From a virus: a stretch of 61,925 nt of DNA. Below, piece by piece: positions 49,345 through 57,300 of the stretch. The position numbers and the translations under genes are program-made. The notes below the pieces were generated by a model. It was not told the DNA's origin. It worked only from the letters and a program-made list of their open reading frames with translations, and searched no databases. Location: positions 1-61,925 of IMG/VR virus record IMGVR_UViG_3300005338_000002. One strand, given 5' to 3'. Each line of letters opens with the position of its first letter. Within the stretch, counting starts at the first letter, position 1.

Positions 49345-49817
49345 TTGTTTGCCTGCGGTTTCTGATTAGCACTGATCGCGTTGATTTGCTCAACAGCCCA
49401 CGCCCGGTTCTTGTATTCGAGTTGCCGAGGTGTAAAGCCGTGGGCGAGCAGCAATCGCTCCTGATCGATCGTCAGTGGTACTCGACGTAATGACCGGGAC
49501 TGATTCTCCAATCCGCTTTCAAGATACACTGTTTGCCGTCTCAGTAGAGAGGCGTTCGTCATTTGCTTATCGGACTGCGGGGCCATGCATGCTCCGCAGA
49601 GTCGGGAGTATTCCTCCGGGGTAGCATCCAAGTTCTCGGCGAATGCCCAGTGCTCCGGGTTACAGGCTTTGGTAGCTCCGCACCGAGTTCCGCCCGTGGC
49701 CGTCAGTAAGTGCCATTGCACTCGTCCATCACGACGGCCAAACTTTGCCCCGGCCGGAATAACCTTCTCCGTGTCGCCGGTCACGAGATTTGATGTGTGG
49801 CGATCAAGACCTTCCAT
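49341..49817 (-). CDS. Hypothetical protein with one zinc-like cysteine set
   Basis: 158 residues. The first half has VQWHLLTATGGTRCGATKAC and a later RLCGACMAP, a zinc-binding arrangement common in small actinobacterial-type phage proteins. The second half is helical with an HTH-like VPLTIDQERLLLAHGFTPRQ segment. Function unknown. Confidence 0.55.
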   Translation of the reverse strand: MEGLDRHTSNLVTGDTEKVIPAGAKFGRRDGRVQWHLLTATGGTRCGATKACNPEHWAFAENLDATPEEYSRLCGACMAPQSDKQMTNASLLRRQTVYLESGLENQSRSLRRVPLTIDQERLLLAHGFTPRQLEYKNRAWAVEQINAISANQKPQANK

Positions 49818-49839
49818 ATTTGGATTACCTCGGGGAGTG

Positions 49840-49868
49840 AGCCGCCGTCGTTCGTCCCGCCGGCGGCT
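49840..49868. other. Hairpin between two leftward genes
   Basis: Arms 49840-49847 (AGCCGCCG) and 49861-49868 pair over 8 bases with a 13-base loop. There is no U-tract. It fills the only real gap between the nuclease-associated gene and the next gene and may be an mRNA processing site. Confidence 0.45.
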
Positions 49869-49885
49869 TCGGGCCTCCCATCTGA

Positions 49886-50473
49886 TTAATTCCGCTGCCG
49901 ATTAGGGCATGTGCGGTAGTGGAACGAGCCATCCTCGTTCCATCGTTCGGTGACGTGCTGCCCGTTCTTCTGGATCTTCTTACTGAATATGGGCGCTCCG
50001 CAGTCCCGGCAAAAGCCCTTGTCCGCATCGGGTGGAATACCACCGGTGGACTGCTGCTGCCCACCACCGCCTGACTGAGTGCGGGCCGCAATCTGTGCGC
50101 GCTGATCCTCGGGGATCAACGCTACCAGTTCCTTGACGGTCTTTTCAGCGCCCGTCACGCAGAAGGTGCTTAGAGCCTCCTGGTAGGACTTCATCAATGC
50201 CGCCCGGTTATCCGAGGTCACCCCAGATACCGTCATAGTCCCGGTACACCGCGCGGACTGGTACAACTCCACTCGCGCGGCCTCTACCGTGATCGTAATC
50301 GTCTCGACTGTCGCCATCGTTCTCTCGCTTTCGGTTGCGGCCGTTTCGCCGCCGGTTGTGTCGGCCATCGTTTGTGTCACGATCTGAGTAAGCCGATCAT
50401 CCCTCAGATCAACGCATCCCGCACAGAGAGCCCCATCCACTGATGGGCGTCTGCCGCAGGCTCTACACAGCAT
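49886..50473 (-). CDS. Two-zinc-ribbon protein coupled to the nuclease gene
   Basis: 195 residues. CRACGRRPSVDGALCAGC at the N-terminus and CRDCGAPIFSKKIQKNG with a final HYRTC at the C-terminus flank an acidic centre with a beta segment VETITITVEAARVELYQSAR. A likely single-strand-DNA or protein-binding partner of the PD-(D/E)XK nuclease, whose gene it overlaps by 11 bases. Function is inferred only from context. Confidence 0.55.
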   Translation of the reverse strand: MLCRACGRRPSVDGALCAGCVDLRDDRLTQIVTQTMADTTGGETAATESERTMATVETITITVEAARVELYQSARCTGTMTVSGVTSDNRAALMKSYQEALSTFCVTGAEKTVKELVALIPEDQRAQIAARTQSGGGGQQQSTGGIPPDADKGFCRDCGAPIFSKKIQKNGQHVTERWNEDGSFHYRTCPNRQRN

Positions 50474-51656
50474 CGGGCTTCTTTCGCCCGCGCTTTGCGC
50501 CCGGCGTTACCGTCAGGCTGTTCTTCGGCGGCTTCACGATCGGGGCCATGCCGCAAAGGGCCTGAGATATGATGTGCTGAACCTGCCAGCTCTCGCGCTG
50601 ACGGATTACTTCCTGCCACGCTAGAGCCAACGTAAACTCTTCGGTGTCTCGCCAAATGCGCAGTTCAGCCCGGCACGTGTTCGGCTCTGCATCCTTGCGC
50701 ATATCGGGCGCAACGTACAGGTTGGCGATCCGTTGCGAAGGCTTGAATGGCACTAGTAGGCCGGTCATCGGGTCCGCATAGAACTCCGCATGTTGGTAGG
50801 ACAACAGCGACAGCAGATCCGATATACGCGGGGTAATGTCGCCCCGGCTCTTGGCGTCGAATAAGAACTCGCCCTCGTGACCGTCGAGCACAACCCCGTC
50901 CATATCGAGCGTCCCGGCATAGACCAATGTCCGGTTATAGACCGCGCACTCGGCCCGCCTGACACTCACCACGTTCCGGTCAAGAAACTTGAGCAGCCCC
51001 ACCACGAACGGCAGGACTTCATCCACTGATGGGGTTGCGTAGTCGTTGGCGCTCCGGGCGCTTGCCACCCAATCGGGTAGGTACGGATCATCCCACCGTA
51101 GCACGTCCCGGCGTCCGACCATTGCGCCCTTCGCCCATTCCTCTTGAGCGTCGTGCATGATGGTCCCACGATGCGCCCGCCGGGTCATTCCCCTCGGCCC
51201 GGCCATCGACATGTACCGGGTGTCCGCAAGCACCTCTAAGACCGGGCGTCCGACCATCGCGCCTATGTCGCTATCCCAGACGCCCACAGAGGCGTACAGC
51301 ACGTCGTCGCGGCAGGTGGTTAGTTCCATCGCCTCGCGCAGCACAGCCACGTGTGCGGCCGTCTCAGAGGCGGCAAAGGACTGTTCCGCCCGGCGCATGG
51401 CCTCCGACGAAATGGACCGGAGGAACGTGCTAACCGCCGGGAAGTATTCGGGCTCTTGGCCCGGCCGCAGAAGGCTCGGATGGGGATTCTGGTAAAAGCC
51501 ATCCTTGTTCCGTAGCTCCGTCCCGGTTTTCCAGTACGGCCCGTTGGTCGGTTCAGGTTCGTACTCGCGCAACACTAGCCCGCCATTCGCGATCGTGAGC
51601 GTGTCGGCGAGGTCACGGGTGAGAGTGGCGTCGGTGGTGGGGATGCGGCTGGTCAT
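50463..51656 (-). CDS. PD-(D/E)XK nuclease (RecB/Cas4-like exonuclease)
   Basis: 397 residues. His168 (GTIMHDAQEEW), the Asp251/Asp253 pair in YAGTLDMDGVV, the D-x-K motif FDAKS (Asp267-Ala-Lys269) and the Gln288 motif SYQHAEFYA are the ordered motifs of RecB/Cas4-type exonucleases. Probably makes single-strand tails for recombination together with its zinc-ribbon partner. Coupled by ATGA to the TOPRIM gene before it. No annealing protein of the RecT/Beta type was recognised. Confidence 0.75.
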   Translation of the reverse strand: MTSRIPTTDATLTRDLADTLTIANGGLVLREYEPEPTNGPYWKTGTELRNKDGFYQNPHPSLLRPGQEPEYFPAVSTFLRSISSEAMRRAEQSFAASETAAHVAVLREAMELTTCRDDVLYASVGVWDSDIGAMVGRPVLEVLADTRYMSMAGPRGMTRRAHRGTIMHDAQEEWAKGAMVGRRDVLRWDDPYLPDWVASARSANDYATPSVDEVLPFVVGLLKFLDRNVVSVRRAECAVYNRTLVYAGTLDMDGVVLDGHEGEFLFDAKSRGDITPRISDLLSLLSYQHAEFYADPMTGLLVPFKPSQRIANLYVAPDMRKDAEPNTCRAELRIWRDTEEFTLALAWQEVIRQRESWQVQHIISQALCGMAPIVKPPKNSLTVTPGAKRGRKKPDAV

Positions 51657-52699
51657 TGAGTGCCGCCCTGTAACGAATCCGCAACTTCTGCGATACGAGC
51701 CCGCGCAGTCGCCTGACGCTCCAAAGCCTGCGCATACAGATCATCGTTGCGAACTTCTTCAACCGCATCCCGCACAAGGCCGGTGAGAACAGCAGGCTCC
51801 AGCGCGTCAAGTTCCCACGAGTTATTCCCGAAGTTGCGGATGTACGTTCGGGCGCGGCTGTCGGTGATCTTGGCCGGGTTGGGTGGCGGGTTATACTGCC
51901 GCACCTGAGACATGTTGAGCGCCACGCGATTGATGCGGAACTCCAGCCCGGCATAGTCGTCGGACTCCATCAGGCGAAAGTCTCCTTTGCGCAACCGCTC
52001 CATACCGTCGCCTTCGTCGGTGATGTCCACCCACTGAACATACCGACTGAACAACTTTAGCCGGTCCTCTACGTCGCGGCTCATATCTACGCCGGAGGGA
52101 TCGTGGTCGCCGAGGTAGATAATGCAGATGTCGCGCCCATTGTCGAGAGCGTTCATAATCCGCTGCCCGGCCTCTCTCATGGCGCTACAACTTGAGTATC
52201 CCTTGTTGGCCGTAAAGGGGATGTCGAGTTGGCGACAAACGGGACCGATAATGCCCTCCATCGCTTCCTTCTCGACCATCACTTCGACATACCACGGCTG
52301 ATCGGCCCATGTGTCGAAGCGGAACTGCTCTGAACAGGCCCGCACGATGCTGGCGGGGCTATCCCAATGCCCGTTCTCTACACACTCACGCCCCCGGTCC
52401 TCAATCATGTCCCAATCGACCATACCGCACAGCCGGGCGTCTGTCATGATGCCGCCGAGCCATTTATAGTTAGGCGTGGCGTTCTTGGTGCCGTTTGGGT
52501 CACGCACCCACTTATCACCGCCGACATTGCGCCACTTGCGACTGTCGGGGAAAAGGTCATGAGCGACCATCTGATAGTACGTCTGCCTGAGCGTGAGCCG
52601 GTACCCCTGTGTCCGATATGACGACAGGATACGCCGCACATCTGTGACTATTCGCAAGGCATCGTCGCCCAATGCGATCGGCTCGAAAAACTCTTCCAT
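51653..52699 (-). CDS. TopoVI-A/Spo11-like TOPRIM protein
   Basis: 348 residues. YRLTLRQTYYQMV (Tyr41/Tyr42) resembles the winged-helix with catalytic tyrosine of TopoVI-A/Spo11. The TOPRIM part has Glu144 (YVEVMVEKEAM) and Asp198-x-Asp200 in YLGDHDPSGVDMS. The C-terminus with PPPNPAKITDSRARTYI is typical of a phage-borne family of unknown role. There is no partner ATPase (TopoVI-B) in the window, so it is a lone A-type subunit, perhaps a DNA-breaking or RNA/DNA-nicking enzyme in replication or recombination. The assignment rests on motifs. Confidence 0.65.
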   Translation of the reverse strand: MEEFFEPIALGDDALRIVTDVRRILSSYRTQGYRLTLRQTYYQMVAHDLFPDSRKWRNVGGDKWVRDPNGTKNATPNYKWLGGIMTDARLCGMVDWDMIEDRGRECVENGHWDSPASIVRACSEQFRFDTWADQPWYVEVMVEKEAMEGIIGPVCRQLDIPFTANKGYSSCSAMREAGQRIMNALDNGRDICIIYLGDHDPSGVDMSRDVEDRLKLFSRYVQWVDITDEGDGMERLRKGDFRLMESDDYAGLEFRINRVALNMSQVRQYNPPPNPAKITDSRARTYIRNFGNNSWELDALEPAVLTGLVRDAVEEVRNDDLYAQALERQATARARIAEVADSLQGGTQ

Positions 52700-53002
52700 C
52701 TACAGCCTTCCTCTCGGATGTGCTACTTGCTCCATCGCCGCCCGGCACGGCCCGACGCAGCGGGCATCCGCCAGCGTTATCGCGCCCCACAGCGCAAGCA
52801 GCGCCATGATGCCGACAATGAACGCGAGCGCTACGCCGCCCATCGTGTCGCGGTGGGCTTGGTCGAGCGCCGAGCCGATATGGATGTGCTCGGCCCGCTC
52901 GCGGTCGATCCGGTGTTCCTGCACCACGTTCGGGCAGTTGCGCGGCGGCGGGGTGGGTAGATACTGGTTCGGGCCGCTGTCGCGGAATCGTTGGGTGTTC
53001 AT
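52700..53002 (-). CDS. Single-pass membrane protein
   Basis: 100 residues. A polar N-terminus is followed by the membrane helix GGVALAFIVGIMALLALWGA (residues about 55-75) and a short CVGPC tail. Overlaps the upstream gene by ATGA and abuts the TOPRIM gene. Function unknown. Confidence 0.6.
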   Translation of the reverse strand: MNTQRFRDSGPNQYLPTPPPRNCPNVVQEHRIDRERAEHIHIGSALDQAHRDTMGGVALAFIVGIMALLALWGAITLADARCVGPCRAAMEQVAHPRGRL

Positions 53003-53376
53003 TCGGTGGCCTTTCCGGTGGCGTCCGGGAACGGGTAGCAGTTCGGGGCCAAATGCTTGGGCGCGAACTTCGCCACCTGCCTAGACATGATCAGGTGATT
53101 GCGCAAGTTGCTGAAGCGGGCACACTCGGCCCCTTCTGGTCCTACGACCGCATACCGACATGCCTTCTCGCCTTGGTTCGCCCCGCACTTCCAGAGGTCG
53201 GCCGCTTTCACGTCGTATTTGCCGATAGCGGTCAGTGACGACGTTAACTGCCCATCGAATGCGTCGTCGCCGTCGAAAACGACGGGTGTCTCCTCCTCTG
53301 TGCAACAACCCATGAAGTCGTCGCACACGACGCCGACCCGGCCGCTAGACGTTTGCACAATGGTCCCTGATTTCAT
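52999..53376 (-). CDS. Cysteine-rich hypothetical protein
   Basis: 125 residues with an SH3-like start (GTIVQTSSGRVGVVCDDFMG) and at least seven cysteines (CC, CGANQGEKAC, EC, NC). Possibly zinc-binding. Not recognised. Confidence 0.55.
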   Translation of the reverse strand: MKSGTIVQTSSGRVGVVCDDFMGCCTEEETPVVFDGDDAFDGQLTSSLTAIGKYDVKAADLWKCGANQGEKACRYAVVGPEGAECARFSNLRNHLIMSRQVAKFAPKHLAPNCYPFPDATGKATE

Positions 53377-53604
53377 CTACTTAGCCTCCTCCCATGCCGT
53401 CGTGAGCGCCTTGATGAACGCTTCAACCTCTCTCGGGTCGGCTATCGTCGCCAACGCCGCCTCTGCGGCCCATTTGAACATCTCGCCCTGACCGGCGAAC
53501 CGACCGGACGCGCGGATGAACTCGCGGTCAGCCTTGTGGTAGTCGGCAATGGCCGCGTCGAAGTCGAACGGCTCGGTTGGGTCGGTTAAGAGTTCGGTGG
53601 TCAT
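53377..53604 (-). CDS. Hypothetical acidic protein
   Basis: 75 residues from ATG 53604, four bases after the TAA of the frame before it. FDFDAAIADYHKADREFIRA and FKWAAEAALATIADPREVEA are helices. Longer N-terminal extension in this frame is the remains of the previous gene. Unknown. Confidence 0.55.
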   Translation of the reverse strand: MTTELLTDPTEPFDFDAAIADYHKADREFIRASGRFAGQGEMFKWAAEAALATIADPREVEAFIKALTTAWEEAK

Positions 53605-53608
53605 TGGA

Positions 53609-53724
53609 TTAGGCTTTCTTGAATGTGCCGGTCGCGTCCACCTTGTAGAGAACGGTAGGCGGTTCTCGATCTCGGCTGTAAAGATGCGCTCAAGCACCCG
53701 GAGTTCGGGTTTCTTCAGTCCCAT
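53609..53724 (-). pseudogene. Small gene with an apparent single-base frameshift
   Basis: ATG 53724 opens MGLKKPELRVLERIFTAEIE (then NR); a -1 shift after that point continues as TVLYKVDATGTFKKA and stops at TAA 53611-53609, four bases before the next ATG. Read straight, the first frame runs out of phase into the next gene. No slippery heptamer is visible at the junction (near 53657-53662), so a deletion or a sequencing error is more likely than programmed shifting. The intact protein would have about 38 residues. Confidence 0.5.
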
Positions 53725-53945
53725 ACGATCTCCTCTTCCTTCAAAGCCATCTCATCCCCGGCCGCCTCAACGATCCCGCCGAACGCCGGATGCTCGGCCA
53801 GCCGCCGCACGAACCGCAGATGCGCCTCTTGCGGGCTCTCAGAGGGACGTACGCGGGTCTGAGCCATGATCCGGCCGTCCGGGTCAGTCATGCGGATTAC
53901 CGGGCGTCGGCGGGAGCCTGAGAGGCGTATGAGGCAATTAGCCAT
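53715..53945 (-). CDS. Small hypothetical protein
   Basis: 76 residues from ATG 53945. Beta-hairpin start (MANCLIRLSGSRRRPVIRMT) and helical second part (QEAHLRFVRRLAEHPAFGGI). The ATG lies in the last codons of the preceding gene (8-base overlap). Unknown. Confidence 0.55.
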   Translation of the reverse strand: MANCLIRLSGSRRRPVIRMTDPDGRIMAQTRVRPSESPQEAHLRFVRRLAEHPAFGGIVEAAGDEMALKEEEIVWD

Positions 53946-54156
53946 TCTCAGATATGCTCTCAGGCGGCAGGCGGCACCAAACGACATCGTAGACGAAGGC
54001 GGCAAACCGGGCGAACTCTTTCTCTTTAACCGATGTACGGGTACCGACCGGCCATGCGCCAATGCGGGCCGGACGAAGGCGGTTGTAGTTCTCCCGGAAC
54101 TCCTGGTTATGGGTGCACGTCGTGAGAACATCAGCGAATGTCAGTTTCTCAGCCAT
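53938..54156 (-). CDS. Small hypothetical protein
   Basis: 72 residues from ATG 54156. Helical: EKLTFADVLTTCTHNQEFRE and EKEFARFAAFVYDVVWCRLP. Typical of small early phage proteins; no family assigned. Confidence 0.55.
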   Translation of the reverse strand: MAEKLTFADVLTTCTHNQEFRENYNRLRPARIGAWPVGTRTSVKEKEFARFAAFVYDVVWCRLPPESISENG

Positions 54157-54355
54157 CGGCGTTCTCCTCTTCGGGTAGTTCGCGGACCCGGACCTGCACA
54201 GCCTCACTCGTCGGCCGGAACACCATGAACGCAGCATCCGATGTGATCCCAGCCCAGTGGTCACATGCTCCTGCCACCATCAACGAGGTACAGGGATCAA
54301 CCGCAACGATCCGGTGACAGTACGGACACTCGGCCCCGTATCGCTTCTTAACCAT
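54149..54355 (-). CDS. Small zinc-binding protein
   Basis: 68 residues. CPYCHRIVAVDPCTSLMVAG then C-D-H can bind one zinc (C-x2-C ... C ... H). Acidic C-terminus. Overlaps both neighbours by eight bases. Confidence 0.55.
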   Translation of the reverse strand: MVKKRYGAECPYCHRIVAVDPCTSLMVAGACDHWAGITSDAAFMVFRPTSEAVQVRVRELPEEENADG

Positions 54356-54593
54356 CAGCCTTTTCCTTGTCGAGTTCCGCTAGGGCCGCAAGGCCGGCGG
54401 CGGTGATGCGGACTATGATTGCCGTCCGGCCATATCGTTGCTCAACCAAGTCGCTGTCGATAAGTACGGCCAGCGTACGCACCGATCGGCATACCATGCC
54501 CCGGCGCATAGAGAACGGCCATCCCGGTTCACCCCGCCCGTGATCGGCGAGAGCCCGAAGCGCCCGGATCTGCGCGGGCGTCAGTTTACGCAT
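54348..54593 (-). CDS. Small winged-helix regulator (MarR-like)
   Basis: 81 residues. TPAQIRALRALADHG, SVRTLAVLIDSDLVEQRYGR and TAIIVRITAAGLAALAEL form a helix-HTH-wing-helix plan typical of MarR/PadR-type domains. Second gene after the early leftward promoter; probable regulator of the divergent early operons. Confidence 0.65.
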   Translation of the reverse strand: MRKLTPAQIRALRALADHGRGEPGWPFSMRRGMVCRSVRTLAVLIDSDLVEQRYGRTAIIVRITAAGLAALAELDKEKADG

Positions 54594-54786
54594 TCTCGGC
54601 CTCTTCCGGTCGTACGGGCGTGATCGGGTTCAGACCCCGTGACGACTTGATCCGATACCCGGCCTGAGACAGCGCATAGAGGAACACTTGCCGGGACTTG
54701 AACCCCATCGCCTTCGCGATCTGCTCGGGTGTCTGCCCGGACGTGAGTAACGCGCCGATCTCGGCTACCTGCTTTGATGTCAACAT
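54586..54786 (-). CDS. Small HTH protein, first gene of the leftward replication block
   Basis: 66 residues from ATG 54786. LTSKQVAEIGALLTSGQTPE and EQIAKAMGFKSRQVFLYALS form a resolvase/sigma-like HTH. The ATG lies five bases after a TAGGAT -10 box, so its mRNA is probably leaderless. Its position between divergent promoters suggests it regulates them. Confidence 0.65.
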   Translation of the reverse strand: MLTSKQVAEIGALLTSGQTPEQIAKAMGFKSRQVFLYALSQAGYRIKSSRGLNPITPVRPEEAENA

Positions 54787-54791
54787 GCTAT

Positions 54792-54821
54792 ATCCTAGCA
54801 CGGTGGCGAAGTGCATGTCAA
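54792..54821 (-). promoter_or_regulatory. Early leftward sigma-70 promoter
   Basis: Bottom strand TTGACA (54821-54816), 18-base spacer, TAGGAT (54797-54792). Start would be at the ATG of the HTH gene (54786), giving a leaderless message. Divergent from the promoter at 54863. Confidence 0.75.
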
Positions 54822-54862
54822 GCCGGAAGGCTAAATCTTTTGCGTTTATTTCTGCATGGCGC

Positions 54863-54892
54863 TTGACAGACTGATACAACCCGGTCTATAAT
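54863..54892 (+). promoter_or_regulatory. Early rightward sigma-70 promoter (near consensus)
   Basis: TTGACA (54863-54868), 18-base spacer, perfect TATAAT (54887-54892); start near 54899. The best promoter match in the window. GGAGAG ribosome site and ATG at 54944 follow. Confidence 0.85.
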
Positions 54893-54943
54893 TACCTCAG
54901 ACACACCGAACCGGGGCAGCGCCCCGAAGCCGAGGAGAGAACG

Positions 54944-55096
54944 ATGGAGCGAGATCGAGCATTATTTGAACGCGGCGATTGCCCTGATGAAGGTTTTAAT
55001 CGTCGGGTGGGTGATTTCGGCGACTTTGCTACCGAGGCCGTTGTTCATGGTCCCGGCGTCCGCGATTGTGGGCTGGCTGTTGTGGCGCTGGGGTGA
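54944..55096 (+). CDS. Short frame after the early promoter, overlapping a membrane frame
   Basis: 50 residues (MERDRALFERGDCPDEGFNR...), with a good GAGGAGAG ribosome site. It overlaps a hydrophobic frame at 54987-55124 in another phase for most of its length. Its composition is less protein-like after residue 20, so only its start may matter, for example to couple translation. Confidence 0.4.
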   Translation: MERDRALFERGDCPDEGFNRRVGDFGDFATEAVVHGPGVRDCGLAVVALG

Positions 55097-55124
55097 TCAG
55101 CAGCTTAGAAGTGTCGGCATGTAA
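54987..55124 (+). CDS. 45-residue membrane protein embedded in another frame
   Basis: MKVLIVGWVISATLLPRPLF then MVPASAIVGWLLWRWGDQQL: two hydrophobic segments. It has no ribosome site of its own and may be reached by translational coupling from the ATG at 54944. Ends in TAA 55122-55124. Candidate early membrane-acting peptide. Confidence 0.45.
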   Translation: MKVLIVGWVISATLLPRPLFMVPASAIVGWLLWRWGDQQLRSVGM

Positions 55125-55196
55125 ACAAGAAATCGCCCGGTCAGCCCTGATCCGGCCAACCGGGCGCACACCAACCAGTCTTAGGAGGGCTGATCA

Positions 55197-55505
55197 GTGT
55201 CAACAACTTATACCACAAGCGATTACGGCATGGCCGTCAAGTACCAGAACGACGACATCCGGTTCTTCCAGTCGAACGGCCTGTATGACGACTGGCGACG
55301 GGCGCAAAGCGAAGCGCCGGCAGGGCGGGTGCCCGCAAGGGTCGAGCCGGAGGCGGTGCCGGACTTGGCGAAGGAACTCTGTGACATCGTGCGAGCCGAG
55401 ACGCCTGCCATGATGGCTGAGATTTACGCGACGCTTGAAGAGTTGGGGGAGCAGGTTCGGGCGGTCGAGAAGAAGGCCGACGAGCAGGCGGAAGTTGGAC
55501 GGTAG
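55197..55505 (+). CDS. Hypothetical protein
   Basis: 102 residues, GTG start with AGGAGGG six to seven bases upstream. Polar start (STTYTTSDYGMAVKYQNDDI), then a helical acidic C-terminus (ETPAMMAEIYATLEELGEQV). A 7-bp inverted repeat (CGCCCGG/CCGGGCG, near 55133-55166) lies just upstream. Unknown. Confidence 0.55.
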   Translation: MSTTYTTSDYGMAVKYQNDDIRFFQSNGLYDDWRRAQSEAPAGRVPARVEPEAVPDLAKELCDIVRAETPAMMAEIYATLEELGEQVRAVEKKADEQAEVGR

Positions 55506-55531
55506 CCGGGAGGCTAGAAAGAGGAACAGAC

Positions 55532-56269
55532 ATGCATGCAGTAGCAGAAATCCTTCTGCCGCCCGGTACCAAAGACATCAAGGCGGCCATCGATCAAGTC
55601 ATGAACTTCTTCTGCAACGCCACAGAGGATGACGACGGCAAGGAAACCATAGGCGAGTGCGATTGGTGGGACTACTGGCAGATCGGCGGGCGGTGGTCGG
55701 GCAACAAGACGAAGGCCACGATCCCCCAGGAGCGCCTTGACGAGTTCTGCGCCGAACTGAACCGACGCGGTGTCACGGTGTCCGGCTTCACCGCAGGCAA
55801 ACAGGAGCTAAACCCGCCATCCCAGATCCCGGAGGTCGATGCGCTTTGGCGGGAGTGGTTCCCCGGCGCGGGCGAGCAGTGCCAGATATTCGCCCACTCA
55901 GGAAACCGGGGCGACATCATTGACGGCAATATCTGTACCGTCGCCGATGTGCCCGACAATCTCACCGCAGAACGACTGATCTTGGCCGGGCCGCATTGGG
56001 ATGCAGCCAGCCACCCCAACGATCTTGAGGCGACCGATATGATCGTCACCGAATACTGGAACCGCTGCCGTCATCAGAAAACGGATTGGGATGGCAACGT
56101 GGCGGAAGGCATCCGGCGGTTTGTCGCCAAGGGCACTGAAGAAGCCGAGTGCTACAAGGCCCGTAAGACCGAGCGGGGCGAGGAGATCGATGAGGAGTGG
56201 GTAGCCAGGAAGGAACGGAAGATCCCCGGCCCGAATTGGCTCGTTGTCACCGTGGACTACCACAATTGA
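55532..56269 (+). CDS. Hypothetical phage protein with WDYWQIGGRW motif
   Basis: 245 residues. The WWDYWQIGGRWSGNKTKATI segment is a recurring motif of large phage families found in actinobacterial and other high-GC phages; LILAGPHWDAASHPNDLEAT and a basic C-terminus follow. No catalytic assignment is known to me. AGGAACAG site upstream is weak. Confidence 0.6.
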   Translation: MHAVAEILLPPGTKDIKAAIDQVMNFFCNATEDDDGKETIGECDWWDYWQIGGRWSGNKTKATIPQERLDEFCAELNRRGVTVSGFTAGKQELNPPSQIPEVDALWREWFPGAGEQCQIFAHSGNRGDIIDGNICTVADVPDNLTAERLILAGPHWDAASHPNDLEATDMIVTEYWNRCRHQKTDWDGNVAEGIRRFVAKGTEEAECYKARKTERGEEIDEEWVARKERKIPGPNWLVVTVDYHN

Positions 56270-56286
56270 CCGCCCGCGCCCGCGCG

Positions 56287-56445
56287 ATGTCGTACTACCT
56301 GTCCGTCCAGCGCCGACCACGAACGCCTGAGCGCCGGTGCGTGTGGCTGAAGCGGCACGGGCGGGACCTAGTGACGTGGAGGCGGGTGACGGGCGAGCTT
56401 TGTCCGTCGGAGAGGGAGAGATATGGACAGCACAAAATGGCTTGA
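56287..56445 (+). CDS. Small basic protein
   Basis: 52 residues (MSYYLSVQRRPRTPERRCVW...), arginine-rich. Start by ATG 56287; a TTG at 56266 overlapping the previous stop is an alternative. It overlaps the next gene by 23 bases. Weak ribosome site, so only moderate support. Confidence 0.4.
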   Translation: MSYYLSVQRRPRTPERRCVWLKRHGRDLVTWRRVTGELCPSERERYGQHKMA

Positions 56446-56752
56446 TGACCGCAAAGCGTGGCTCGACAGCCTCAAGCGCGGAGACGAAATTTACGTGGTC
56501 CTACATTGGGACCCAGGGCGACAGCATGTCGAATGCTGCAAGTTCGAGCGCCGAGGCAATGATGTTGTTAAGATCGTGCGCCCGGATGGACGCGATGGGT
56601 CCTGTTACGTTCGGCAGACCTGTAAGACGATGGAGGAGGCGAAGTCCCGCCTAGAGCGTTACGCGGACTTCCTGAGCGTTGAGAAGATCATCGGTGCGCG
56701 AGACTTGACCAATGATCAATTGGTGCGTATCCGCATGATATGCGAGGAATAA
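56423..56752 (+). CDS. Hypothetical protein
   Basis: 109 residues with GGAGAGGGAGAG upstream of ATG. Beta-rich centre (RGDEIYVVLHWDPGRQHVEC) and helical end (EEAKSRLERYADFLSVEKII). Not recognised. Confidence 0.6.
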   Translation: MDSTKWLDDRKAWLDSLKRGDEIYVVLHWDPGRQHVECCKFERRGNDVVKIVRPDGRDGSCYVRQTCKTMEEAKSRLERYADFLSVEKIIGARDLTNDQLVRIRMICEE

Positions 56753-56754
56753 CG

Positions 56755-57300
56755 ATGGACCGACTGAGTGACGAACGTCTCGGGGAGTTGGAGACAGTGG
56801 CGAAGGCAACGACACTGCAAGGCCCATGGGAGCACCATACTTACCACGGCACATTCGAAATGGTGCAACCTGTTCTCTTTGAAGTCCCGAAGAGAACCCC
56901 GTTCGCTATCGAGCGAGACGGCAAGTGGTACCTCGACGGCCATCCGATGAACGTTTTCAAATGCGCGGCTGGCGATTGGGAGCCCGCGCCGGCCGATGCG
57001 GACTTTATCGCCGCCTTCGACCCGTCAACCGCCATCGCCATTCTCTCGGAGTTGCGGCGGGCGAGAGCAGAAGGGCAGGCGATTAAGGATCAGTATAACG
57101 AAGTCGAAGGGGCTGTAATCGACCTCCTGCACTGCATGGGCTTCGACACCAACCCCTACGACTCCGACAGCTACGACCTACTGAGCATGCTCGATGACGC
57201 AAAGCAGCACGCCCTTAAGTTGCGGCGTATGGCTGAGAAGGCCGGAGTGGTATTCGAGGGGTTTGGGCCACTACCGGAGAAGGCTGAGCCAGAGGCATGA
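56755..57300 (+). CDS. Ead/Ea22-like early phage protein
   Basis: 181 residues from ATG 56755 (GAGGAA upstream). DADFIAAFDPSTAIAILSEL is the recurrent motif of Ead/Ea22-type proteins; a C-terminal coiled coil (DDAKQHALKLRRMAEKAG) follows. These early proteins are variable and of unknown role. Ends in an ATGA overlap. Confidence 0.6.
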   Translation: MDRLSDERLGELETVAKATTLQGPWEHHTYHGTFEMVQPVLFEVPKRTPFAIERDGKWYLDGHPMNVFKCAAGDWEPAPADADFIAAFDPSTAIAILSELRRARAEGQAIKDQYNEVEGAVIDLLHCMGFDTNPYDSDSYDLLSMLDDAKQHALKLRRMAEKAGVVFEGFGPLPEKAEPEA

